Shown: positions 52,064 through 60,051 of the stretch, in pieces
Layout of the letters: every line of letters starts with the position of its first letter
Position numbering within the stretch: the first letter of the stretch is position 1
DNA from: Flavobacterium sp. YJ01
GTDB taxonomy: Bacteria; Bacteroidota; Bacteroidia; Flavobacteriales; Flavobacteriaceae
DNA: 64,000 nt
Assembly: GCF_029320955.1 (NCBI RefSeq)
Contig: NZ_CP119757.1
Coordinates: 5,084,001-5,148,000, forward strand
Direction: 5' to 3'
Position numbers and translations under genes: made by a program
The notes under the pieces: generated by a model
What the model saw: only the letters and a program-made list of their open reading frames with translations
Databases searched by the model: none
Told to the model about the DNA's origin: nothing

Positions 52064-52276
52064 GACGGAAATGCATTAAACAAGCAAATTAAACTTTTCT
52101 GGTTGGGATTAGGAACAAAAGAACCTGCTCCTTTTCCAAAATCAATTGGTGCATTTCGAAATATGCTTGAGCAACAGGGAATAAAATACGATAATTATGA
52201 ATCGCCTGAAACGGCGCATGAATGGCATATATGGCGAAGATGTTTGTATCAGTTTGCTTCTAAATTATTCAAATAG
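52064..52276 (+). pseudogene. C-terminal remnant of an esterase (XynZ/feruloyl-esterase type)
   Basis: The frame opening after a stop at 52061 reads NKQIKLFWLGLGTKEP, then FPKSIGAFRNMLEQQGIKY and SPETAHEWHIWRR to a TAG at 52274. This is the typical last segment of putative esterases of the XynZ/feruloyl type, including the catalytic-region His of AHEW. About 200-300 residues that should precede it, with the nucleophile serine and aspartate, are missing, so it is a remnant. It adjoins the glycoside-hydrolase locus. Between 51954 and 52063 I see no other gene. Confidence 0.75.
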
Positions 52277-52299
52277 ATTAATGGCTGAATAGATTGCAA

Positions 52300-52337
52300 A
52301 TTGGCTCTGAAAATTACTGCCAATTTTCAGAGCCAAT
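52300..52337. terminator. Strong hairpin, probable terminator of the hybrid regulator gene
   Basis: ATTGGCTCTGAAAATT (52300-52315) pairs perfectly with AATTTTCAGAGCCAAT (52322-52337) over a 6-base loop. It is directly downstream of the regulator stop. The U tract on the minus side is short, so a processing or decay role is also possible. Confidence 0.65.
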
Positions 52338-52344
52338 CAATTTC

Positions 52345-55300
52345 TTATTCTTTAGATGCAGTTTTCTCATTGCTAACAAATTCTGACGGCGACATCGCAA
52401 AGCTTTTTTGAAAATTCCTGCTGAAACTTGATTGGGAATTATAACCTACAATTTCAGCAATTTCGTAAACCTTATATTTTCCGGAAAGCAGCAGTTCCGC
52501 AGCTTTCTTCAAACGGGCATTGTTAATCAATTCGTTTGGACTTAAATTCGTAATGTCTTTTATTTTTCTATATAAAGTAGAACGGCTCATATGCAAAATA
52601 TCTGCTAAAGATTCGACACTTAAATTGGTATCTGCCATATTCTGATTTATAATGTCATCTAGTTTTTTAATAAACTCTTCATCGATTTTATTATGCGCAA
52701 TTGTTTTTAAATGCGATAAAGGAGAACTCGCATAATGCTCCATTAAATGACGTCGGTTAGACAATAAATTAGTGATTTGGGCCAATATGAAATCCATTGA
52801 AAATGGTTTTGCAATATAAGCGTCAGCACCTGATTCCAATCCTTGAATTCTGGATTGGACGGCGCTTAAAGCAGTTAATAAAATAACCGGAATATGGCTT
52901 GTTTCGAGATTCGATTTTATACGGCTGCACAATTCAATACCGTCCATAATTGGCATTGTAATATCGCTTATGACGATATGAATGGTTTCATTGTGAATGA
53001 CTTTCAGTGCTTCTTCGCCATTTGCAGCCTTAAAAATTTTATACTCTTTGCCTAACTCTTTACTCATAAAATTAAGGAGTTCCATGTTATCTTCCACAAC
53101 AAGTATTTGCGTTCGTATATTTTTGGCCGTCGCTTCATTTTCCAATTCTTCATTGGTTTCTTTTAAAGCATTTTCAGAATTGTCTTTATACAAATGAAAT
53201 TCACTTTGCTGGCGAAGTGGGAGTTTTAAAACAAACGTATTCATAGAATCATCCAAAAATTGCAATTTTAAAGTTCCGTTATGCAATTCTGTCAACGAGT
53301 GTGCTAATGATAATCCGATTCCAGTGCCAGTTTGAGTTTCTGACCCCAATATCCTAAAGAAGGGCTCGAAAATCTTGTTTTTAAGACTTTTTGGAATCAG
53401 ATTTCCATCATTTTTAACGATGAATTCTAAAGAGTTTTCATCTCTAAACAACGTTATAACCACTTCACTTTTAGCATATTTTATCGCATTGCTGATAAGG
53501 TTGCTGAGGATTTTTCGAATGGCTTCTTCGTCAACAAAAGCATAAACATCTTTTTCTCCCAGTTCCAATTTTACGTAAATATTTTTTTCTTCGCTTAAGG
53601 GCGTAAATTGTAATTGCAATTGCTTTACTAAAACAGAAATATTGGTTTCAACAAAAGTCAATCCTAAACCTTCCATTTCTGTTTTTCTAAAATCTAAAAG
53701 TTCATTCACTAAATTTAAAAGACGAGAAGTGTTTTTCTCCATTAAAGATAAATTTGGAATAATATCGGGAGACTCGTAACTCCTTTTTAGTAAACTTTCT
53801 AAAGGGCTTTTAATCAGGGTTAGAGGAGTTCTTATTTCATGTGCAACATTAGTGAAAAATTCAATTTTAGCATGATAGATTTCTTTTTCTTTCTCATTAT
53901 TAAGCGTAGCAATTTTTCTGTCATTTTCTTTGATATTCATATGATGATACCTGCGTAAAAGCCAGTAAAGAGATCCTGCTATTAATAAGAAATAAAGGAA
54001 AAAGGCATAATTGCTTGCCCAAAACGGCGGTAAAATAGTAATAGCAACCATCGCTTCCTTGCTCCAAATTCCGCCCGCACTTAAAGATTTTACTCTAAAT
54101 TTATAATCGCCAGAAGGAAGTTCCGTAAAAAAAACTTTATTGTTTTTATTCAGGTATACCCAATCGTCACTAATGCCATCCAGTTTATACCAGTATTGCG
54201 TCAATTCTGGTGCTGTGTAGCTCAAAGCCGCAAAATCGATATTGAAATTAGATTGATTATTTTTTAAAGTGATTTTCTTTATGTAAGAAACAGATTCGTC
54301 GAGTGGAGAATTTTCATCGTTTACGATAACTTCTTGATTATTAATTTGAAGTCCCGTAATATATATAGGCGGGTTGTATTTGTAAGTATTGAAATTCTTA
54401 GCATTAAAACTAATCATGCCATTGAGATTTCCAAAATACATATCACCATTCGAATCCTTAAACGCCGAACTGTAATTAAACTGATCGCTCAATAAGCCAT
54501 TTGCAGTCGTGAAAATTTTAACGGCTTTGGTTTTATAATTAAACTTCACCAAACCTTTTGAAGTCGTAATGCATAAATTATCGTTTTCATCTTGCAGAAT
54601 GGAATAAATCACATTGCTCGAAAATCCGTCTTTGGTGGTAAATTTTTTGAATTCTCTTTTTTTGGCGTCCAATAAATTCAAGCCATTTTCGGTAGCAATC
54701 CAAAGATTATTTTGTTTGTCTTGAAAAATAGAAGTGATGAAGTCATTGCTAATGCTTTTATCATCTTTAAAATCATGTCTATAAACCGCTTTTTCTTTTG
54801 TTTTCGGATTGTAATAAAAAAGTCCGTCGCGATAAGAGCCTGCCCAAAAGTTTCCATCTTTGTCTCTAAACATACAAGTGAAATGTGTGCTCTCTGAAAA
54901 ATCGCTAGTGATTGTAAAGCTGTCAGTTTTATCATCATATAAATAAATCCCAACAGAAGTGATTACGTATGCCTTTTTATCTGGAGTTTCATAAAAGGAA
55001 ACTATAAAATCGCTTTTAAAACTAGCCGTATTATGATCGTAATGTCTGATAATTTGTCCAGAATTGGCATCCATAATATCAAGTCCATGTTCGAAAGTTC
55101 CAAGCCAAATCTTATTTCCCCTGGGTAAAACGCCATGAATGTTATAGAAAGAGAGTCCAGACTTGGTTCCATTGGGTTGGTAATTAGTAAATTTCTTGGT
55201 TTGCAAATTAAATTTATTAATTCCAGCGTCTTCAGTGCCAATCCAAAGATTTCCTTTATCATCTTTATGAATTTCGCGAACGGCGCTTCCAACAATCGCA

Positions 55301-56310
55301 TTTTCGCTTTTTCGAGGAAAATATTTCTTAAACTGATCGTATTGCTTCTGATGGTAATTTACGCCGCCAAAATACGTTCCGATCCAAATACCGTTTTCTT
55401 TGTCAATTGTAATCGAATAAGCCGCATTATCCGAAATCGCATAAGGATCGCTCGGACTTTTTCTTAGATTTCTAACTGCCTTAGATTGTAAATTATAAAT
55501 GTAAACGCCGGATTCGCTGGCAATCCATAAATCATTTTTGTTCCTTTTAAACTGACGTACAAAAACCGGTTTTTCAATTCCTGTCATAAATGGAGCTGTT
55601 TTTCCGCTCGAAACATCATATTTATAAATGCCATGATCGCGCGTTCCAATTAAGATAGAATTAGCGTCTAAGGCATAAATAGCAGAAATTGAAAAAGTAT
55701 TATTAGGCATTTGAACCGTAATTTTGTCAAAACTTTGAGTCGCTTCAGAATAATGATATAAATCATCGTAAGAAGAAACCCAGATTCCGCCTTTACTATC
55801 GCAAGCAATAGAAGTCGCGTAAAATGAATTTCGCCCGTCAAACATTCTGGTTTCTTTCGTATCAACATTATATTTAATTAGTGTTCCGATAGAAATAAAC
55901 CATAAATTATTCTTCAAATCATTATCAATATCATTGATGCGATTGTTGATTGCCTCGTTGATGAAAGTAAATTTTTCCAACTTTTTATCATATGAGTAGA
56001 GTCCTTTATCAGTACCTACCCAAATAAGGTTTTTAAACTCATGAAGCGATTGAATGTAATTTATGCCCAAAGAAGTTTTCGGATCTTTTCCGCTTCGAAA
56101 AGTTTTGAAATGATAACCATCAAAACGATTTAAGCCGTCTTTGGTTCCAAACCATAAGAAACCATCTTTATCCTGTAGCGATGCTAAAACGGTATTGTTG
56201 GACATACCATTTTCAACTTTATAATGTTTGAAATAATATTCCTGGCTAAAAATTGTGGTCGACAAAAACAAAAGACAAATGATTGTCCCTTTTTTGAAAA
56301 ATCTTTGCAT
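52345..56310 (-). CDS. Hybrid two-component system regulator (propeller sensor-kinase-receiver-AraC)
   Basis: 1321 residues from the ATG at 56310 (MQRFFKKG); the signal-like N-terminus ends TTIFSQEYYF. Two-component regulator propeller repeats (for instance MSNNTVLASLQDKDGFLWFG and NLWIATENGLNLLD) fill about residues 25-720 of the exported part, followed by a Y_Y_Y-like domain, one membrane helix (ASNYAFFLYFLLIAGSLYWL), HisKA (NVAHEIRTPLTLIKS), HATPase, a receiver (DITMPIMDG) and an AraC domain (LADILHMSRSTLYRKIKD). Such regulators sense oligosaccharides in the periplasm and activate the adjacent utilisation genes. The divergent GH43 gene starts 397 bases away, and a conserved element lies between them. 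Confidence 0.93.
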   Translation of the reverse strand: MQRFFKKGTIICLLFLSTTIFSQEYYFKHYKVENGMSNNTVLASLQDKDGFLWFGTKDGLNRFDGYHFKTFRSGKDPKTSLGINYIQSLHEFKNLIWVGTDKGLYSYDKKLEKFTFINEAINNRINDIDNDLKNNLWFISIGTLIKYNVDTKETRMFDGRNSFYATSIACDSKGGIWVSSYDDLYHYSEATQSFDKITVQMPNNTFSISAIYALDANSILIGTRDHGIYKYDVSSGKTAPFMTGIEKPVFVRQFKRNKNDLWIASESGVYIYNLQSKAVRNLRKSPSDPYAISDNAAYSITIDKENGIWIGTYFGGVNYHQKQYDQFKKYFPRKSENAIVGSAVREIHKDDKGNLWIGTEDAGINKFNLQTKKFTNYQPNGTKSGLSFYNIHGVLPRGNKIWLGTFEHGLDIMDANSGQIIRHYDHNTASFKSDFIVSFYETPDKKAYVITSVGIYLYDDKTDSFTITSDFSESTHFTCMFRDKDGNFWAGSYRDGLFYYNPKTKEKAVYRHDFKDDKSISNDFITSIFQDKQNNLWIATENGLNLLDAKKREFKKFTTKDGFSSNVIYSILQDENDNLCITTSKGLVKFNYKTKAVKIFTTANGLLSDQFNYSSAFKDSNGDMYFGNLNGMISFNAKNFNTYKYNPPIYITGLQINNQEVIVNDENSPLDESVSYIKKITLKNNQSNFNIDFAALSYTAPELTQYWYKLDGISDDWVYLNKNNKVFFTELPSGDYKFRVKSLSAGGIWSKEAMVAITILPPFWASNYAFFLYFLLIAGSLYWLLRRYHHMNIKENDRKIATLNNEKEKEIYHAKIEFFTNVAHEIRTPLTLIKSPLESLLKRSYESPDIIPNLSLMEKNTSRLLNLVNELLDFRKTEMEGLGLTFVETNISVLVKQLQLQFTPLSEEKNIYVKLELGEKDVYAFVDEEAIRKILSNLISNAIKYAKSEVVITLFRDENSLEFIVKNDGNLIPKSLKNKIFEPFFRILGSETQTGTGIGLSLAHSLTELHNGTLKLQFLDDSMNTFVLKLPLRQQSEFHLYKDNSENALKETNEELENEATAKNIRTQILVVEDNMELLNFMSKELGKEYKIFKAANGEEALKVIHNETIHIVISDITMPIMDGIELCSRIKSNLETSHIPVILLTALSAVQSRIQGLESGADAYIAKPFSMDFILAQITNLLSNRRHLMEHYASSPLSHLKTIAHNKIDEEFIKKLDDIINQNMADTNLSVESLADILHMSRSTLYRKIKDITNLSPNELINNARLKKAAELLLSGKYKVYEIAEIVGYNSQSSFSRNFQKSFAMSPSEFVSNEKTASKE

Positions 56311-56411
56311 GATAAAGCGTTTTATAAAATTTTTATAAAAATAGCATAGCAACTAGTGTCACACGCATACAATTTGATTTGATGCTGTATTTTCTGTGCT
56401 TTCAAGAGATA

Positions 56412-56515
56412 ATTTGAACCATTTGAACACAATTGTGATACAAAATGGGATTAAAATTATCTCACCTATATTCTATTTTGGTCAAAAATTAAAATGATAT
56501 TTTTTTAATAGATAA
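56412..56515 (+). promoter_or_regulatory. Conserved element, copy 1 (candidate hybrid-regulator site)
   Basis: Matches a copy at 63682-63780. Identical blocks ATTTGAACACAA, ACAAAATGGG and TTTGGTCAAAAA occur at the same relative offsets (0, 19 and 56 bases) in both. TTTGAA is also directly repeated at a spacing of 9. Copy 1 lies between the divergent regulator and GH43 genes, about 220 bases before the GH43 ATG. Confidence 0.7.
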
Positions 56516-56673
56516 TTTATCTTATTGATAAAAAAATAGAAAATTGTTTTGGTAGAATTCAAAATAACAGCCATTACAATGATTGCAATATTACTTATAT
56601 TTTTAAAAATACAAATGAAATTTTAAAAAGTTATTTTTTTAGTCTCAACGAATAATTTAACCTAAAACCAAAA

Positions 56674-56681
56674 TAAATTTG
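56674..56681 (+). promoter_or_regulatory. Putative -7 promoter box of the GH43 gene
   Basis: TAAATTTG matches TAnnTTTG, 27 bases before the ATG. The -33 region lacks a clear TTG, which would fit a promoter that depends on an activator. Confidence 0.4.
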
Positions 56682-56707
56682 ACGCAAAGTGTCGCAAACT
56701 AAAACTC

Positions 56708-57757
56708 ATGAAAAGAAAAAATTACGCATTAAAGCAAATACTAATTGCGATTCTTTTTTTTGTCGGAAGCACTATTTTATTCGCACAAAAAACATTTACC
56801 AATCCCATTTTAGATTATGGTCCCGATCCGTTTAGCACTTTCTACGACGGTTACTACTATTATACCCATACCATGCAAGACCGTTTGGTGCTTTTTAAAA
56901 CCAAAAATCTGGCAGATCTTAAAAATGCCGAACAGAAAACCATTTGGATTGCGCCAAAAAACACCGATTATGCCGCTGAAATCTGGGCGCCAGAGTTTCA
57001 TTTTATTGATGGAAAATGGTACGCCTATTTTGCGGCAGATAACGGAAACAATAATACGCACAGAATGTATGTTTTGGAAAATGATTCAAAAGATCCTATG
57101 AAAGGCGAATGGATTTTTAAAGGAAAAATCGCCGCTAAAACCGATAAATGGGCAATTGATGGAAACATTTTTACTTATAAAAAACAATTGTACATGATTT
57201 GGTCGGGTTGGGAAGGAGACACCAACGGACAGCAGAATATTTATATCGCCAAAATGAAATCGCCCACAGAAATCGATGGAGACAGAGTTCGAATTTCAAG
57301 TCCGACATATCCTTGGGAATTATTTGGTGCTTTGCATGATGATGTAAATCCGCCTCAGGTAAATGTGAATGAAGGTCCTCAATTCCTTTTGCATAATGGA
57401 AAAGTATTTATTGTTTTTTCTGCAAGCGGATGCTGGACAGATAATTATAGTTTAGGATTGCTGGCTTTTACAGGAAAAGATAATTTATTGGATGCATCGG
57501 CATGGATAAAATCAGATAAACCCATTTTACAGCAATCGGATAAAAATAAAGTATACGCGCCAGGACATAATTCGTTTTTTAAATCGCCAAACGGAAAAGA
57601 AGATTGGATTTTATACCATGGAAATTCAAATCCGGGTGAGGGCTGCGGCGAAAAAAGATCACCTAGAATGCAAAAAATAAAATGGGATAAAAATGGAAAT
57701 CCAATAATTGGAAGTCCAGAAGCGGCGGGAGTTCCGTTAAAAATTCCAGCCATTTAA
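56708..57757 (+). CDS. Glycoside hydrolase family 43 (secreted)
   Basis: 349 residues. A signal peptide (about 1-26, ending FAQ) is followed by a five-bladed beta-propeller domain. The GH43 triad is visible: Asp40 in DYGPDPFST (base), Asp151 in WAIDGN (pKa modulator) and Glu222 in VNEGPQF (acid). WAPEFHFIDGKWYAYF is the family-typical blade. GH43 enzymes cleave arabinofuranosides or xylosides; alpha-L-arabinofuranosidase is my best guess, but subfamily assignment needs alignment. First hydrolase of the locus, divergent from the hybrid regulator; a long dyad precedes the next gene. Confidence 0.88.
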   Translation: MKRKNYALKQILIAILFFVGSTILFAQKTFTNPILDYGPDPFSTFYDGYYYYTHTMQDRLVLFKTKNLADLKNAEQKTIWIAPKNTDYAAEIWAPEFHFIDGKWYAYFAADNGNNNTHRMYVLENDSKDPMKGEWIFKGKIAAKTDKWAIDGNIFTYKKQLYMIWSGWEGDTNGQQNIYIAKMKSPTEIDGDRVRISSPTYPWELFGALHDDVNPPQVNVNEGPQFLLHNGKVFIVFSASGCWTDNYSLGLLAFTGKDNLLDASAWIKSDKPILQQSDKNKVYAPGHNSFFKSPNGKEDWILYHGNSNPGEGCGEKRSPRMQKIKWDKNGNPIIGSPEAAGVPLKIPAI

Positions 57758-57785
57758 CAAGACTTTCAAACTAAAAAAAAATAAA

Positions 57786-57847
57786 ATAAATCAACATTTT
57801 TGCAAATATACTAAATCGTTTTAGTATGTTTGTAGATGTTGATTTAT
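57786..57847 (+). promoter_or_regulatory. 62-bp two-part dyad between GH43 and GH31 genes
   Basis: ATAAATCAACAT (57786-57797) pairs with ATGTTGATTTAT (57836-57847), and nested inside ATACTAAA (57808-57815) pairs with TTTAGTAT (57820-57827), extended by CAAAT/GTTTG with one mismatch. No U run follows. It could be a transcript hairpin that changes expression of the downstream genes or a repressor operator. Confidence 0.6.
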
Positions 57848-57885
57848 AATAGTTTACAAACATTTCAATTTACTAACTAACCACC

Positions 57886-60051
57886 ATGAATTTTAAAACC
57901 GCCTTTTTTTCAATGGCCTTTTTGTCATTGTCTATAACTATCACCAAAGCTCAAGAAATCTCCCTAGAAAAATCTTCTTTGGTAGGAAACAGAATCGCAG
58001 AATTTATTCCGAAAGGATTTGATCAAAGCAAAACGCCTTCGCTGATGCTTTCTTCAGAACCAAAATCTAAAGGAAAAGTACCAGCAAATTGGAGTTTAAT
58101 TCCTGAATTTTCATTTAAAAATAATAAAGCAAGCGCAGTTATCAAACTTCAGGGAAACGTAAGTCTGTATGGAGGAGGTGAAGTAACTGGACCACTTTTA
58201 CGCAACGGACAATCTATAAAATTATGGAATACAGACACAGGTGCGTACAGCGTTGAAGGCGGTAAGAGATTGTACCAAACCCATCCGTGGGTTATGGGCG
58301 TTCGCGAAGACGGCTCTGCTTTCGGAATTATTTTCGATAGTAGTTGGAAAGCAGAATTAATTACCAATTCAGATCAGATTGTTTACAATTCTGAAGGCGC
58401 TTTGTTTAGAGTTTATATTATAGACAGAAATTCTCCGCAAGAAGTGATAAAAGGACTTTCTGAACTTACAGGAACGATCAAATTGCCTCCGCGTTGGGCA
58501 TTAGGATACCATCAATGCAGATTTTCTTATGACAGCGAAAAACGTGTTATGGAAATTGCAGACACTTTTAGAGAAAAGAAAATTCCGTGCGATGTAATCT
58601 GGATGGATATCGATTATATGCAAGGATATCGCGTTTTTACATTCGATAGCATTCGATTTTCAAACCCTAAAAGATTAAATGACAATCTGCATCAGAACGG
58701 TTTTCGCGCTGTCTATATGATCGATCCAGGAGTAAAAGTAGATAAAGATTACAGCGTTTACCAATCGGGTTCTAAAGATAATGTTTGGGTGATGAAAAAT
58801 AATGGAGAAGAATATCACGGAAAAGTTTGGCCGGGAGATTGTGCTTTTCCTGATTTTACTTCTCCAAAAACCAGAACTTGGTGGAGCGGACTTTATAAAG
58901 ATTTCTTAAATACTGGAATTGACGGTGTCTGGAATGATATGAATGAACCTGCCGTCAATGATAATGATTTTCCAGAAGACAAACGTCTTGGAACAATGCC
59001 TTACGATACGCCGCATAAAGGCGGAGGAAATTTACCGCAAGGTTCGCATTTACTTTATCACAACGCTTACGGACGGTTGATGGTTGAAGCATCTTATGAA
59101 GGAATTTTAAAAACAAATCCAGGAAAACGCCCTTTTCTGCTTACCAGATCAAATTTATTGGGAGGACAGCGTTACGCGGCAACTTGGACGGGCGATAATT
59201 TTGCTGGCTGGGATCATTTGAAACTTTCTGTGCCAATGTCACTTACATTAGGATTATCCGGACAGCCTTTTAACGGACCAGATATTGGAGGTTTCTTAGG
59301 AAATACAGATGGCGATTTATGGGCAAACTGGTTGAGTTTTGGCGCTTTTATGCCTTTTGCCCGCGGGCATGCCTGTGCAGGAACAAATGATAAAGAACCT
59401 TGGGCTTATGGATCAGAAATCGAGAAAACTTCTCGAATTGCTTTAGAACGCCGTTATCGTTTGTTGCCTTATTTGTACACACTTTTTTATGAATCTTCTA
59501 AAACGGGACTTCCAGTTATGGCTCCTGTATTTTTTGCAGATGGAAAAGATGCGCGTTTAAGAGCCGAGGAACAGGCTTTTTTATTAGGAGAAAATCTGCT
59601 GGTTGTTCCTGCTTTTGCAAAAGATCCAAAACTGCCTAATGGAATTTGGGGAGAATTAAATTTGATCGAAGGCGAAAAAGAAGATAAATACCAAGCAAAA
59701 CTGAAAATAAGAGGCGGTTCTATTATTCCTGCTGGAAAAATAATTCAAAATGCGGGAGAAAATTCTTTTGATCCGTTGAGTCTTTTTGTTTGTCTTAATG
59801 AAAAAAATACGGCAAAAGGAGAATTGTATTTAGATGCCGGCGATGGTTTTGGATTTGAAAAAGGAGATTATGCTTTAATCACTTTTGCTGCCGAAAAAAA
59901 GAATGATAAAGTTTTGGTGAAAGCTGCAAAAATAGAAGGGAAGAGAAAAAGCAGTGAAATTCAAAAAATCAATGTGAGCTTAATGCTTGAAGGCAAAATA
60001 TATATGGCTTCAGGAACGCTAAAAGATGGAATTACAATCTCATTAAAATAA
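57886..60051 (+). CDS. Glycoside hydrolase family 31 (secreted alpha-glycosidase)
   Basis: 721 residues with a signal peptide (about 1-22, ending KAQ). The GH31 nucleophile is Asp351 in GVWNDMNEPA and the acid/base Asp437 in TWTGDNFAGWD; RSNLLGGQRY precedes it. GYHQCRFSYDSEKRV and IWMDIDYMQGY are the other fingerprints. Family members are alpha-glucosidases or alpha-xylosidases, usually exo-acting; the sequence does not decide which. The next gene starts immediately after its stop, so GH31, GH92 and the second GH43 form one operon. Confidence 0.93.
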   Translation: MNFKTAFFSMAFLSLSITITKAQEISLEKSSLVGNRIAEFIPKGFDQSKTPSLMLSSEPKSKGKVPANWSLIPEFSFKNNKASAVIKLQGNVSLYGGGEVTGPLLRNGQSIKLWNTDTGAYSVEGGKRLYQTHPWVMGVREDGSAFGIIFDSSWKAELITNSDQIVYNSEGALFRVYIIDRNSPQEVIKGLSELTGTIKLPPRWALGYHQCRFSYDSEKRVMEIADTFREKKIPCDVIWMDIDYMQGYRVFTFDSIRFSNPKRLNDNLHQNGFRAVYMIDPGVKVDKDYSVYQSGSKDNVWVMKNNGEEYHGKVWPGDCAFPDFTSPKTRTWWSGLYKDFLNTGIDGVWNDMNEPAVNDNDFPEDKRLGTMPYDTPHKGGGNLPQGSHLLYHNAYGRLMVEASYEGILKTNPGKRPFLLTRSNLLGGQRYAATWTGDNFAGWDHLKLSVPMSLTLGLSGQPFNGPDIGGFLGNTDGDLWANWLSFGAFMPFARGHACAGTNDKEPWAYGSEIEKTSRIALERRYRLLPYLYTLFYESSKTGLPVMAPVFFADGKDARLRAEEQAFLLGENLLVVPAFAKDPKLPNGIWGELNLIEGEKEDKYQAKLKIRGGSIIPAGKIIQNAGENSFDPLSLFVCLNEKNTAKGELYLDAGDGFGFEKGDYALITFAAEKKNDKVLVKAAKIEGKRKSSEIQKINVSLMLEGKIYMASGTLKDGITISLK

